Source: Ryuthela nishihirai
Taxonomy: Eukaryota; Arthropoda; Arachnida; Araneae; Heptathelidae
Reading direction: 5' to 3'
DNA length: 64,000 nt
Assembly (NCBI GenBank): GCA_038380435.1
Contig: JAWZYU010000018.1
Location: 52,353,751 to 52,417,750, forward strand
Shown: positions 56,135 to 64,000 of the stretch, piece by piece
Layout of the letters: every line of letters begins with the position of its first letter
Position numbering within the stretch: position 1 is the first letter of the stretch
The notes under the pieces: generated by a model
Seen by the model: the letters and a program-made list of their open reading frames with translations, nothing else
Database searches by the model: none
What the model was told of the DNA's origin: nothing
Program-made: the position numbers and the translations under genes

Positions 56135-56442
56135 TGGCTTCTCTAGGCATATATGCTTCGTAATGATGCTTTAGGAAGTGAAACAAATTGTCAACCATAA
56201 GAATAACATATTGTTTTTGACGAAAATGAAATGCTTGTTTCCAAAGAGAATGAAGTTTCTCGTTTTATGACTTTAGCACCAACTAACGGTAGAAATTTAA
56301 ACTAATGGATGATTCGCAAAATGTAAATAATAACATTTCAGTAGTACGTATCCAACCCAAAAATGATTTGTCTTTCATCTTTAAAAAAATGTTATATTTC
56401 GCCAACACCCCGAAAACTAAAAATGCAAATTGTTATAAATAT
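56135..56442. other. AT-rich sequence, nothing recognised
   Basis: Short interval between SINE-A copies with a chance-like 60-codon frame that runs into the next SINE. Confidence 0.45.
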
Positions 56443-56640
56443 ATAAATAAATACCCCCTCAAGCAGCTGCTTGCCACAGAGGTCTGACAGGAGCCTGTCA
56501 GTTTATATGCCATAGTAGAAGGTCTGAGAGGATGGCAGGACCTCAGCAGAAAAACGACACATACATCCATGCCTTACCCGGGGCTCGAACCCAGGTCCCT
56601 TAGATCAGTAGCCAAGCGCGCTAACCACTCGGCCATGGGA
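56443..56640 (-). mobile_element. SINE-A, full-length, well conserved
   Basis: Minus-strand head TCCCATGGCCGAGTGGTTAG at 56640, CGCGCTTGGCTACTGATCTA, B box GGGTTCGAGCCCCGG, CATGGATGTATGTGTCGTTT, CTGACAGGCTCCTGTCAG, AAGCAGCTGCTTGAGGGGG, then a TATTTATTTATA tail. Lacks the first few bases of the longest copy. Almost identical to the copies at 39.8 and 57.3 kb. Confidence 0.96.
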
Positions 56641-57291
56641 AGTCAATATAAACTCCTTGACCACCACACTCTCCCACCTAAATTAAATTTTTTTTTGCAT
56701 GAATATATTGTTTACAGTAGTCGTTTAAAGTTTCGTCATTTCCAATTTTTTCGTTTCTAACGGCGGATGTTAAGATTATTGGAAGATTCGGATATGCGAA
56801 TCTAATATTTCATTAAATAAAAGGATGAATATGATTAATTCAAACCTACCCAACCAAAAAGAAGCTTTCATTTATCTGTAGAAACAAAACAAAAAGGGGG
56901 AATGTCTACAGACTGACAACAAACCAAAAACGATAGTTCGTTTTTCGAAAACGAGCTAAAAAAGATCTCCGTATTAACCCTGATATATTTTCTATTAGTT
57001 TTCAATATATTCCAATTTAAGAGATTAAAAGTCTTTTTTCTATACATAGACGTGGATACACAAACTTGGCTTTTTCATTGCGTAAATGCTTGGTGATTTC
57101 TCACTTTGAATAAACTTTCAAGTCACTTTTTGCTTTTCAAAGAATCATTTCACTTTGCAAATGTAAAACTTTAGATTTAAATTTAAAGTTTTAATAAAGA
57201 CTATTCCATCGCTTATCCAGTAAAAGCATATTTTGAGACAGTTATCATAAAGAATGCTTAAAAAAACTGTTCAAATGGTTTTTGTTTGTAA
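56641..57291. other. AT-rich sequence, nothing recognised
   Basis: Separates two well-conserved, oppositely oriented SINE-A copies about 650 bp apart. No other element seen. Confidence 0.5.
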
Positions 57292-57495
57292 GCCGTCCCA
57301 TGGCCGAGTGGTTAATACGCTTGGCTACTGATCTATGGGACCTGGGTTCGAGCCCCGGATAAGGCATGGATGTATGTGTCGTTTTTCTGCTGAGGTCCTG
57401 CCATCCTCTCAGACCTTCTACTATGGCATATAAACTGACAGGCTCCTGTCAGACCTCTGTGGCAAGCAGCTGCTTGAGGGGGTATTTTTTTTTTC
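57292..57495 (+). mobile_element. SINE-A, full-length, near consensus
   Basis: Starts GCCGTCCCATGGCCGAGTGG, with TTAATACGCTTGGCTACTGA, B box GGGTTCGAGCCCCGG, TTTTTCTGCTGAGGTCCTGC, AAACTGACAGGCTCCTGTCA, GGCAAGCAGCTGCTTGAGGG and a T-run tail. TTGTTTGTAA (57282-57291) and TTGTTTGAA (57496-57504) look like a target duplication with one indel. Confidence 0.97.
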
Positions 57496-57934
57496 TTGTT
57501 TGAAGGATTAATCAATGAATTCACAAAATGTAAATTTTTTCTTGGAACAAATTATTTCTCTGCCATCTGAGCTGATGATGTTAAACCTTACCTTTAAACT
57601 TCGAATTAAAAAAAATCAACATTCTGTTAATGAACGTTTCAATTTGCTTATTAAAAATACTCACTTTTGTTTAGCTGTCGATAATGTGCGATTTTCGTTT
57701 ATCAAAATGGAAATAACAGATATAATTTAACCACCGCGTTAACCATTAAATAAAATAATCTTAAAATTAGTGAAATCTAAACATAAGAAAAATACGCGTT
57801 ATTTTTTGTTCCTTTGTCACTCTTCTGAACATCTGTGTGAGGTGATCTATTCTTTTTTTTTAACAAAATCCCGTTATTTTCACATATAAGGTAAACTCTA
57901 CTGTTGAAATTTAACTTGAAACGGATGTCAGATA
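57496..57934. other. AT-rich sequence, nothing recognised
   Basis: The 71-codon plus frame at 57515-57730 lacks recognisable motifs. Confidence 0.45.
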
Positions 57935-58290
57935 GATCTCCAACACGATGCTGACCTATTTTCTCCTCCGTTGCTGCATTTCTCTCTCCTGGCTTTCTAT
58001 CAGCGGCTATAGGAAGTAGGTTGGGTTGAATGAAACAGACGTCTGCTCTCTGCACCGGAAGGAGCCCTCTCTAAAGCTGTCGCTAGCCAAGGGAACGGCG
58101 CACGGAAAAAGGCTGCTCCACTTACTAACTGAAGAGGCGTCCCTGGTAAAAACGGATGCTGCAGGGTTAACAACAGCTGGGATATTCAGTGAGCCAACCC
58201 GATATTTAGACATTGCGCGCGCCATGTATGCTACTGCTGCTTCTCCGGAACTGGTTCAGATGGAGGTCTCAACTGCTTATCGGTTTTAAG
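57935..58290. other. GC-rich patch with an 87-codon frame
   Basis: Composition is richer than the flanks at about 58020-58270 (AAGGGAACGGCGCACGG, GACATTGCGCGCGCCATG). The plus frame 58026-58289 (starting MNETDVCSLHRKEPSLKLSL) runs the whole patch and ends at its right edge. An antisense frame (58007-58225) is also open. The plus translation is compositionally protein-like but I cannot assign a family. Confidence 0.4.
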
Positions 58291-58944
58291 TTACAATGGA
58301 TTTTTTTTTCAGGGGGGTTGCTATTTTTTACAATTGATTTTATGTGTTATTAAGCATGTGTTATGATGCGTTTTCTATTTTTACTTACGTTTGTTTCTAC
58401 TTTTATCTAAACGTAGTTTAGCCGCGGTGTATTGTGATTTTAATTTTTGGTAAATGAACATTTTTCGGATTGGTGTAATTAGAATTAAATGATTGCAATC
58501 AGATGAAGAATAATATAATGCATTCGATTGATGATTTGCTTCTTATCAAGTGTTACGAATAAATGCAAAATGTTGCTTTTCCTGGATGATCATCAGTACA
58601 ATCTACAATTCCTTCCTTATTGCATTGCAACATTATCAAGCTGAAGGCAAATGTAATATTTGTTCTCTTGTAATTAATATTATAATTACAGTGATTCCAG
58701 TTGAAATATATTTTAATACGTAGCTATAATTCTTTATATGGAATTTGAAAATATCACTGCTTAGAAAATTGCGTTTATAAGTTATTTATATTCACAGCTC
58801 AATAAAACGCATTTCTACCTTTCTCCATCTATGCTTTAATTATGGATTGTTATCATTATTATCAAATTAAAAGGGTGTCTTAGGATCTGTATCCGCAGTT
58901 GCAATTTAAAAAAAATATATTTTGGGAAACAATGTAATTAAGAT
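58291..58944. other. AT-rich sequence, nothing recognised
   Basis: No element or frame of note. Confidence 0.45.
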
Positions 58945-59100
58945 TGTTTTACTTCTGTAAGCTGACCTCTTTCTGCAATGTGCTAGTTGTCCAGGTCACA
59001 AGAACCCCAAGATAATTCGAAAATTGGTTGAAGAACGCTTACGGCGCAGTTGCTAAAAAAATGGATTCCGTTTCGACCATCCAGCATGTTTTCAAATTAA
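58945..59100 (-). mobile_element. SINE-B, 3'-side fragment, old
   Basis: GTTTTACTTCTGTAAGC, GCAATGTGCTAGTTGTCCAG, GTCACAAGAACCCCAAGATA, TTGGTTGAAGAACGC and CGACCATCCAGCATGTTTTC follow the order of 21138-21300. Confidence 0.7.
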
Positions 59101-59259
59101 TATACGATGATTTTTTCACATTGGACCCAATGCTGAACATTTCGTGCAAAGCTGAGCAGGAAAGAATGCTGACTTTCAGTCATATTCATCCTTTTGGTAA
59201 CTGTAAAAATAACTGTTAAGTCTAAAAGCTTAATTCTAAACGTTAGTTTAATTTCGAGT

Positions 59260-60650
59260 ACTAGATATTGCAAAAAAAAAGGCTTAACAGAAATTAACTT
59301 GGATTGCCAAAAAGATTAGAATATTAATTTATACTAGAGATAATTCTTAGATTAATCTATACTTGGAATAAATTTAAAAACAACCAGAAAAATAACATTT
59401 TATAGGAGAGTTATTGTGAGAAGAGAAATAGCGCATCTAAATTAAATAGATCTACTAAAAATAATATTATTATTAAAGTCTTCTGCAAAATTCAAAGAAA
59501 TACTAAACAAATTTAGAGAATAATTAGAGATTTAATTGGTGTTTCCAAATATATGATTCAGATAGATTTACTAGTGAATTCAGTAACCATTTTACGGATA
59601 ACATTCCTAAGCTAAAAGAAATTAACCGTGTGGCCTTAGACCACATGTCTCTTCAGTAAGTATTTTTTTAATTCATTTTGCATTTGGTAGTCCAACTCAA
59701 GATGCGTTTTTCATTTTTTGCTGTAACTCTCTATAGATACGCTAGTGGCTTGCAAACGATCAGATTTCAAAATGACGAGTTCACAGGAGAAAGCTACCAA
59801 CATAATTTTTTTTTCTAAACCATATTTAATGTGCAAGTAGATAGCAATTTCTGTACACAGTTCAACTAGGCAAACAACATCAGCAACATCAGAGCAAATG
59901 ATGGTAAAAGAAATTCCTGGAAAATGGCAATGTTCTTGCTCGAAAAAAGAATGGATAGTTATCATAGCTTGAACATCAGTTAGATGTGCCTATGGGCATG
60001 AAGGGTGCCAACATTGAAGTGCATTATCTTTAAGAGAAAAAAATTCTTAAGCTGGGCTATTAAATGCAGCATACTGTATGTCTTTGCAGTAAGTATTTTT
60101 TTTTAATTCAATTTCGAAATTTTTAAGGAACTTTAAATTTCAGAAGAAACCCCGTTCTAACATCGCTAAAGTGTTTTTTTTTCAAGTACTATTTCATTAG
60201 AAGTCTAAAAAACTTATCAAAAGGATGCAGAACTAAAAGTCCCCAGGACTTGATGATACACTTATCAATACTTTCAAGCCTCTAATCATTCTTTTTTCGA
60301 ATTATTCTCTAAAATTTTGAACAGAATATCTAGTATTTCTTTAGTTCCACCCTAACTAAACTGGCAGTAATTGAACCAATATTTAAAATCGCTAAAAGGA
60401 AACTATTCGAAAAGTAGAGGCTAATTGATATTGTCTCTGTTTTTGACAAAATTATGGAAAGTTTAGTTACTTTTATTATGATCACTTTCTTATCGAAAAA
60501 TGACATCATCTAAACAGTGTGGATTTCAAAACAGAAATTAATTCATTTCTATAAAATGGTAAATTCATTTGTGCTGCTTTCATGGATTAAAAAAAGTTTT
60601 CATTACATTCAACCACAGTAGGTTATGCAAATTTTTGTGTGCTCAATTGT
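59260..60650 (+). pseudogene. Decayed non-LTR retrotransposon (LINE), linker and reverse transcriptase
   Basis: Translated in shifting frames, the order of LINE landmarks is preserved. About 59560-59625 reads DSDRFTSEFSNHFTDNIPKL, the linker typical before reverse transcriptase. About 60215-60300 reads LKSPGLDD...LINTFKPLIILFSNYSL. About 60358-60475 reads KLAVIEPIFKIAK, a stop, then RLIDIVSVFDKIMESLV. Then FLSKNDII..QCGFQ near 60490-60530, and AAFMD..KVFITFNHSRLCK near 60565-60620 (around the first catalytic-Asp motif). Many stops and frameshifts; the endonuclease and the rest of the RT are absent. Resembles the CR1/Jockey/I-type group, clade not resolved. A 433-bp segment interrupts it at 59654-60086. 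Confidence 0.75.
59654..60086. repeat. Segment inside the LINE bounded by a ~35-bp direct repeat
   Basis: TGTCTCTTCAGTAAGTATTT at 59647 and TGTCTTTGCAGTAAGTATTT at 60080 begin near-identical stretches (continuing with a T run and AATTCA). The enclosed DNA does not read as LINE. Its 84-codon minus frame (59711-59965) is not recognised. It may be an inserted element with a long target duplication or a local duplication. Confidence 0.6.
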
Positions 60651-60835
60651 TTTTACGCCATTTATTAGTTTATTAAGCATAACTGTATACTTTATCAACG
60701 TTAAAATGTTTTATACATATATCGATTTTTTTTCTTCTATAACGGATTTTTTAAATCCTCCTCACTCCCCCACTAGAAATTTTGTTTATCTCTCCCCTTG
60801 AGAAAGATTTCATGGCTGTGCTTGGGGCGAGAAAT
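60645..60835 (+). repeat. Interspersed repeat family E, copy 2
   Basis: Parallels 42990-43180: TTTTTACGCCATTTATTAG, TACTTTATCAACGTTAAAAT, CATATATCGATTTTTT, then CCTCCTCACTCCCCCACT and CCTTGAGAAAGATTTCATGG. Directly follows the LINE relic; could be its 3' untranslated region or a separate element. Confidence 0.45.
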
Positions 60836-61534
60836 CACTAAAGGAGGTCATAATAATTTGCCTATTTCGTAAAAGAGGGGTACAATAAAGTCGATATATA
60901 AATAATTTGAAAAGTTAGCGAAAAAATTACAAAACCAGTAACTTGTATCACACAATTTAGAAAGTTCTTAGACAAAGGCAAAACCACTAGCTTATATACA
61001 GATAATGTAAAAATAAATAAATAAATAATAACCTATATCAATACAAAGGCTACTTGAAATGAAGAGAAAAAAACAACAGGTAATTAGACAAAATAAAGTT
61101 AGTGAAAAAACTGCAACACCAGTAATTATGCCAGTTTAGAGATAATTTAATAGTGAAAAATGTTAAATAAAAACCAATACCAAATATGATTTCGTATATC
61201 CAGTAATCAGAGCAGGGTTTAACAAATTAAACTCACTCTGGACAGTTGTTAAGGGTACGTGAGAAAATTCGGTTAATGGCATCCAACATCTTTGCAAATG
61301 GATGCAAAAATGATATAAAAATAATAATTAAGAAAAACTCAATGATTCAATGTACAGTCAATATTCATTTGTTAGTCTCCTGCTGTTATCAGTAAGGAGA
61401 GTCTGATAGACTTGACAAATGGTATACAGTTTGGATTAAATAATAAACCGTGATTCTGTGCAAAGGAAAGACTTATTTGAATATTGAAGAACAAACTTAA
61501 TCAAACTGTATTTTTCTCTGCCTATTGCTTTTTA
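60836..61534. other. AT-rich sequence, nothing recognised
   Basis: No element or open frame of note. A short AAATAAATAAATAA run lies near 61015. Confidence 0.45.
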
Positions 61535-61737
61535 ATAAATAAGTAAATGAATTATGCTTCAAGCAGCTGTTTGGAACAGAGGTTTATAGGCGCCTGTCAA
61601 TTTAATACTCCATAGGAAAAAACGTTAGAGTTGATCTACAACTTGGCAACGCAAGAAAGGAACCTTCCATATCTTATCTGGGCTCGAGCCCAAGTCCCTT
61701 TTGATCAGTAGCCAAGCTCGCTAACCTTTCGACCAGA
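61535..61737 (-). mobile_element. SINE-A with a foreign internal segment
   Basis: Minus-strand head near 61737 (TTCTGGTCGAAAGGTTAGCG), AGCTTGGCTACTGATCAAAA, B box GGGCTCGAGCCCAGA, GACAGGCGCCTATAAACC, CAAACAGCTGCTTGAAGC, TTTA-like tail. In the middle, CGTTAGAGTTGATCTACAAC (61623-61642) replaces normal SINE sequence and also occurs at 63033-63052. Confidence 0.85.
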
Positions 61738-62589
61738 AGGATGTGGCCTGAACTTCCCTCTTGGCCATTTAGTCCATTGTGCAGCCAAACTATTTTATAC
61801 TCTCTTCACTTATCTGAAGTTTTCATATGCAGTGACATGACAGAGTAAATTGAATTCTTTACGTTTCGTTCACTTCACAAAATTCGAAGATTTGTAAATT
61901 TAAGAAATATTAAAGTGATTCATAAAAATAGTAGAACGTTAGCTCAATTGTATAAATACTGATTCAGGATTTAAAAAGTTATCGAATTTGCTACATCCGA
62001 AGCAATTCATTTTAACAATTTCGGAAGGTTGTGGAATAATGGAGGTAATTCTCAGCTGGAACGGTTAAGGACTCGAACTTGGGAACTGCAGATTAAAAGC
62101 CTGTCGCGCTACTAACCTAGTCAATCTTTGCCCCCATTTCTCCTAGTTATAAAAGTTGAATCGACTTGAACCCAAACTTACAAAAAGCAATTGCATTTAG
62201 AAATTAAGCTGTTTCATAAAAACACTTATTATTTATTATTACCAGTAGTAACGGTTACCAGGAAACATTTATTCAAAAGCTACGGCTTATTATGTTCTCC
62301 TTTTTCACCTGTGAACTTGTCTGTGTTTTATCTACCAATATATGTATGTTTGGATGAAATAAACTTATTCAATTCAATTCAACGGTCGAATATTTCAAGT
62401 CCCAAAACTCAGTGCAGAGGAGTTGACTGGTGAGTTTGCATTGCAGGTTAAAGTGCAATGCCCCATTTTAAAAGATTTTCCTCCGGTAATCCCCACTCTT
62501 CCCTATATGAGGAAGGGGAATTTCAGAATTTTCCCGTCACTTTCTGAATGTTAATAGCGAAAGGAGGTGAAAAAATATTAAACCTTTAT
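61738..62589. other. Interval with two SINE-B fragments
   Basis: At 61760-61786 CTTGGCCATTTAGTCCATTG resembles the SINE-B 3' region (plus strand). At 62040-62135 a minus-strand SINE-B head is present (listed separately). The rest is unrecognised AT-rich DNA; the 80-codon frame at 62191-62433 lacks motifs. Confidence 0.5.
62040..62135 (-). mobile_element. SINE-B head fragment
   Basis: Minus strand from 62135: GGGGGCAAAGATTGACTAGG (A-box region), TTAGTAGCGCGACAGGCTTT, TAATCTGCAGTTCCCAAG, B box GTTCGAGTCC, then CCAGCTGAGAATTACC. The body is missing. Confidence 0.82.
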
Positions 62590-62730
62590 TTCACACATAT
62601 TTTGTAATATAGTGTTTGAAATTACCCCTAAAATAGAAGGAAAAAAAATTTGCAATGGATCCGCGTGTTCCTTTTCTATCTGACTCGATCCAATCGGTTG
62701 GCTTTTTTGTAAATCTAAGCCTACTTATAG
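62590..62730 (+). repeat. Interspersed repeat family D, copy 3 (weak)
   Basis: TTTGTAATATAGTGTTTGAA, AAATTTGCAATGGATCCGCG and TTCCTTTTCTATCTGACTCG parallel the CTGCAATGGAT...CCTTTT..CG part of copies 1 and 2. Confidence 0.4.
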
Positions 62731-62808
62731 TACATGACATATGATTTTGTGTTCTTTGCTACATCAATTTATTCCTGTGGTACTAAATTTAAGTTATGAA
62801 TGTTTATA

Positions 62809-63694
62809 CTAGGGGTGATCAGAAAGTAAGTTTTCAAGGTGTATAGTTTTGCAACCAAAGAACCTACACCAGTGGTTTCCAATGGGCCTTTTTAGAAATT
62901 TTAGGGGCGTTCGGTTTATCAAATCGAAATGGCAGTGCTAACGCCATCTTGTTTTCAACTAATTTTATGCTGGATTAACTATTTTAATTTCCATTAAAGG
63001 GGAGTTAGAAAATAATGCTTTGTAAAAGCGGACGTTAGAGTTGATCTACAACATTGAAGGGATTTGTTATCATTGTTGATAACACTGCATGCCTATTCGC
63101 CCATCATTGTGTATACGAGTCAGTTGAACATGGCAACTCGACTGGAACAGTGGTCCAAGAACGAATCCGCGTGTAATTCACTTCAGAGAGAAATATGTCA
63201 CCTGCAAAAATTCATTGCCAGCTCGTGGAAATTTATGGCGAAGATGGCATGAAAAGGTAAGTATAGCGAAATGGTATGCTAAATTTCGAGGCGGAAGGAT
63301 CAGTGCGAAGGATTGTGAAAGGAGCGGCAGAGCAAAAACCGCCACAAAAGCAAAAACTGTTTACTGCAACAGCTACAACAGTACACTCGGCTGTAAAACC
63401 TAGTGATTACCATTTTTGTCCGGCTTTGAAGGAACATCTTGGAGACCACAGATTTCAAGGTGACGACAACGTCGAAACAGCAGTGAAACAATAGCTGAAC
63501 GAAAAGGATACAGATTTCAACTGATAAAGAATAGGAAACTCGTCTCACCTTATGATAAGTAGCTGAATCTTTGAGAGGACTATCTCAAAAACTAGTGGAA
63601 CGACAGAGCATTACCCTGCATTGTTTATATTATTGATTACAATAAAAACTTCGAACTATATTGTCTTGCAAACTTACTTCCTGACTGATCCTCG
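62809..63694 (+). mobile_element. Mariner element, internally deleted, with nested insertion
   Basis: Terminal inverted repeats CTAGGGGTGATCAGAAAGTA / CGAGGATCAGTCAGGAAGTA (19 of 27 aligned positions identical), TA on both sides (62807-62808, 63695-63696). After a hAT-like insertion at 62870-63043, transposase starts at 63130 (MATRLEQWSKNE). Frameshifted N-terminal motifs are QLVEIYGEDGM-like, VSIAKWYAKFRGGRISAKD and ERSGRAKTATK. It then jumps to the C-terminal KPSDYHFCPALKEHLG and HRFQGDDNVETAVKQ. The catalytic DD(34)D core between them is missing, and there are frameshifts and stops. A full mariner is about 1.3 kb; this one cannot encode an active transposase. Confidence 0.9.
62870..63043. 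mobile_element. hAT-type MITE fragment nested in mariner
   Basis: Begins CAGTGGTTTCCAATGGGCCT and resembles 55095-55280 in order: TTTAGAAATTT-GGGG, GGTTTATCAAA, GGCAGTGCTAACGCCATCTT, TTTTCAACTAATTTTATGC and GGATTAACT. The octamers ACCTACAC (62862-62869) and ATCTACAA (63044-63051) match at six of eight positions. The right terminus is eroded. Confidence 0.65.
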
Positions 63695-63696
63695 TA

Positions 63697-64000
63697 AGTT
63701 GTAGCGATTAGCACATTTTCTACAAAAAAATTTCTATTGACAATTTTAACTGAAACCTATTGAACCACTAATAAATCTTTGAACTCCAGAATTCCAAAGC
63801 TTATAATACTTTTAGCATGGAAAATTAAATTTCTCTTGTAATTTTTTTTAAAAATTTCATTTTTGGAAATATATATATATAATTCGGAACAGTACTTAAA
63901 AGGTAAAAAAAAATGAATATTTTTTACTGGAGAGATATTATTTCGATTTTACGTGTTGATATGGTTATGTATTTTGATCCCAAATCTACTTTCATTCGAT
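63697..64000. other. AT-rich sequence, nothing recognised
   Basis: Short stretch after the mariner to the window edge, with poly-T/A and an ATATATATA run. No feature seen. Confidence 0.5.

Overview
This window is AT-rich, repeat-dense, non-coding DNA from a metazoan nuclear genome. An arthropod, possibly a chelicerate, is my best guess, but nothing here fixes the taxon. There is no bacterial gene organisation, no intact protein-coding gene, no stand-alone tRNA or rRNA gene and no CRISPR array. Open reading frames are short and mostly fall inside repeats or in random AT-rich sequence. The stretch looks intergenic or deep-intronic.

The main content is transposable elements. SINE-A is a tRNA-derived family of about 200 bp with about 25 full, truncated or rearranged copies. 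It has a tRNA-Ser-like A box, a B box, a 3' domain with two palindromes and a TTTA-rich tail. SINE-B is about 390 bp with about 11 copies or fragments and a tRNA-Met-like head. One fragment of a third SINE-like element lies near 41.2 kb. Cut-and-paste elements are also common: an hAT MITE with a perfect 8-bp target duplication (29.8 kb), a three-copy hAT family (5.7, 34.2 and 51.8 kb), an hAT transposase 3' relic (19.1 kb), a TA-flanked palindromic MITE (54.7 kb), a three-copy foldback family (12.3, 41.9 and 46.0 kb) and an internally deleted mariner carrying a nested hAT-like insertion (62.8-63.7 kb). A decayed LINE reverse transcriptase lies at 59.3-60.65 kb.

Layout: 0-1 kb is the end of a roughly 61-bp minisatellite with a four-monomer higher-order repeat. 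1-28 kb is AT-rich DNA with scattered SINEs, hAT and foldback copies and one GC-rich patch (14.4 kb). 28-33 kb holds SINE-B copies, two tandem arrays and the best hAT MITE. 33-47 kb holds more SINEs, hAT and foldback copies. 47.9-53.4 kb contains two CpG-rich islands. 54-58 kb is a cluster of SINE-A copies and MITEs plus another GC-rich patch. 59-64 kb holds the LINE and mariner relics.

The elements form layers: SINEs inside older hAT DNA, an hAT-like unit inside mariner, and a C-rich array between two parts of a SINE-B. No gene network can be inferred. The most unusual items are the SINE-A 3' domain with two palindromes, the higher-order minisatellite, the hAT MITE that amplified a terminal motif, and four isolated GC-rich patches of unknown nature.
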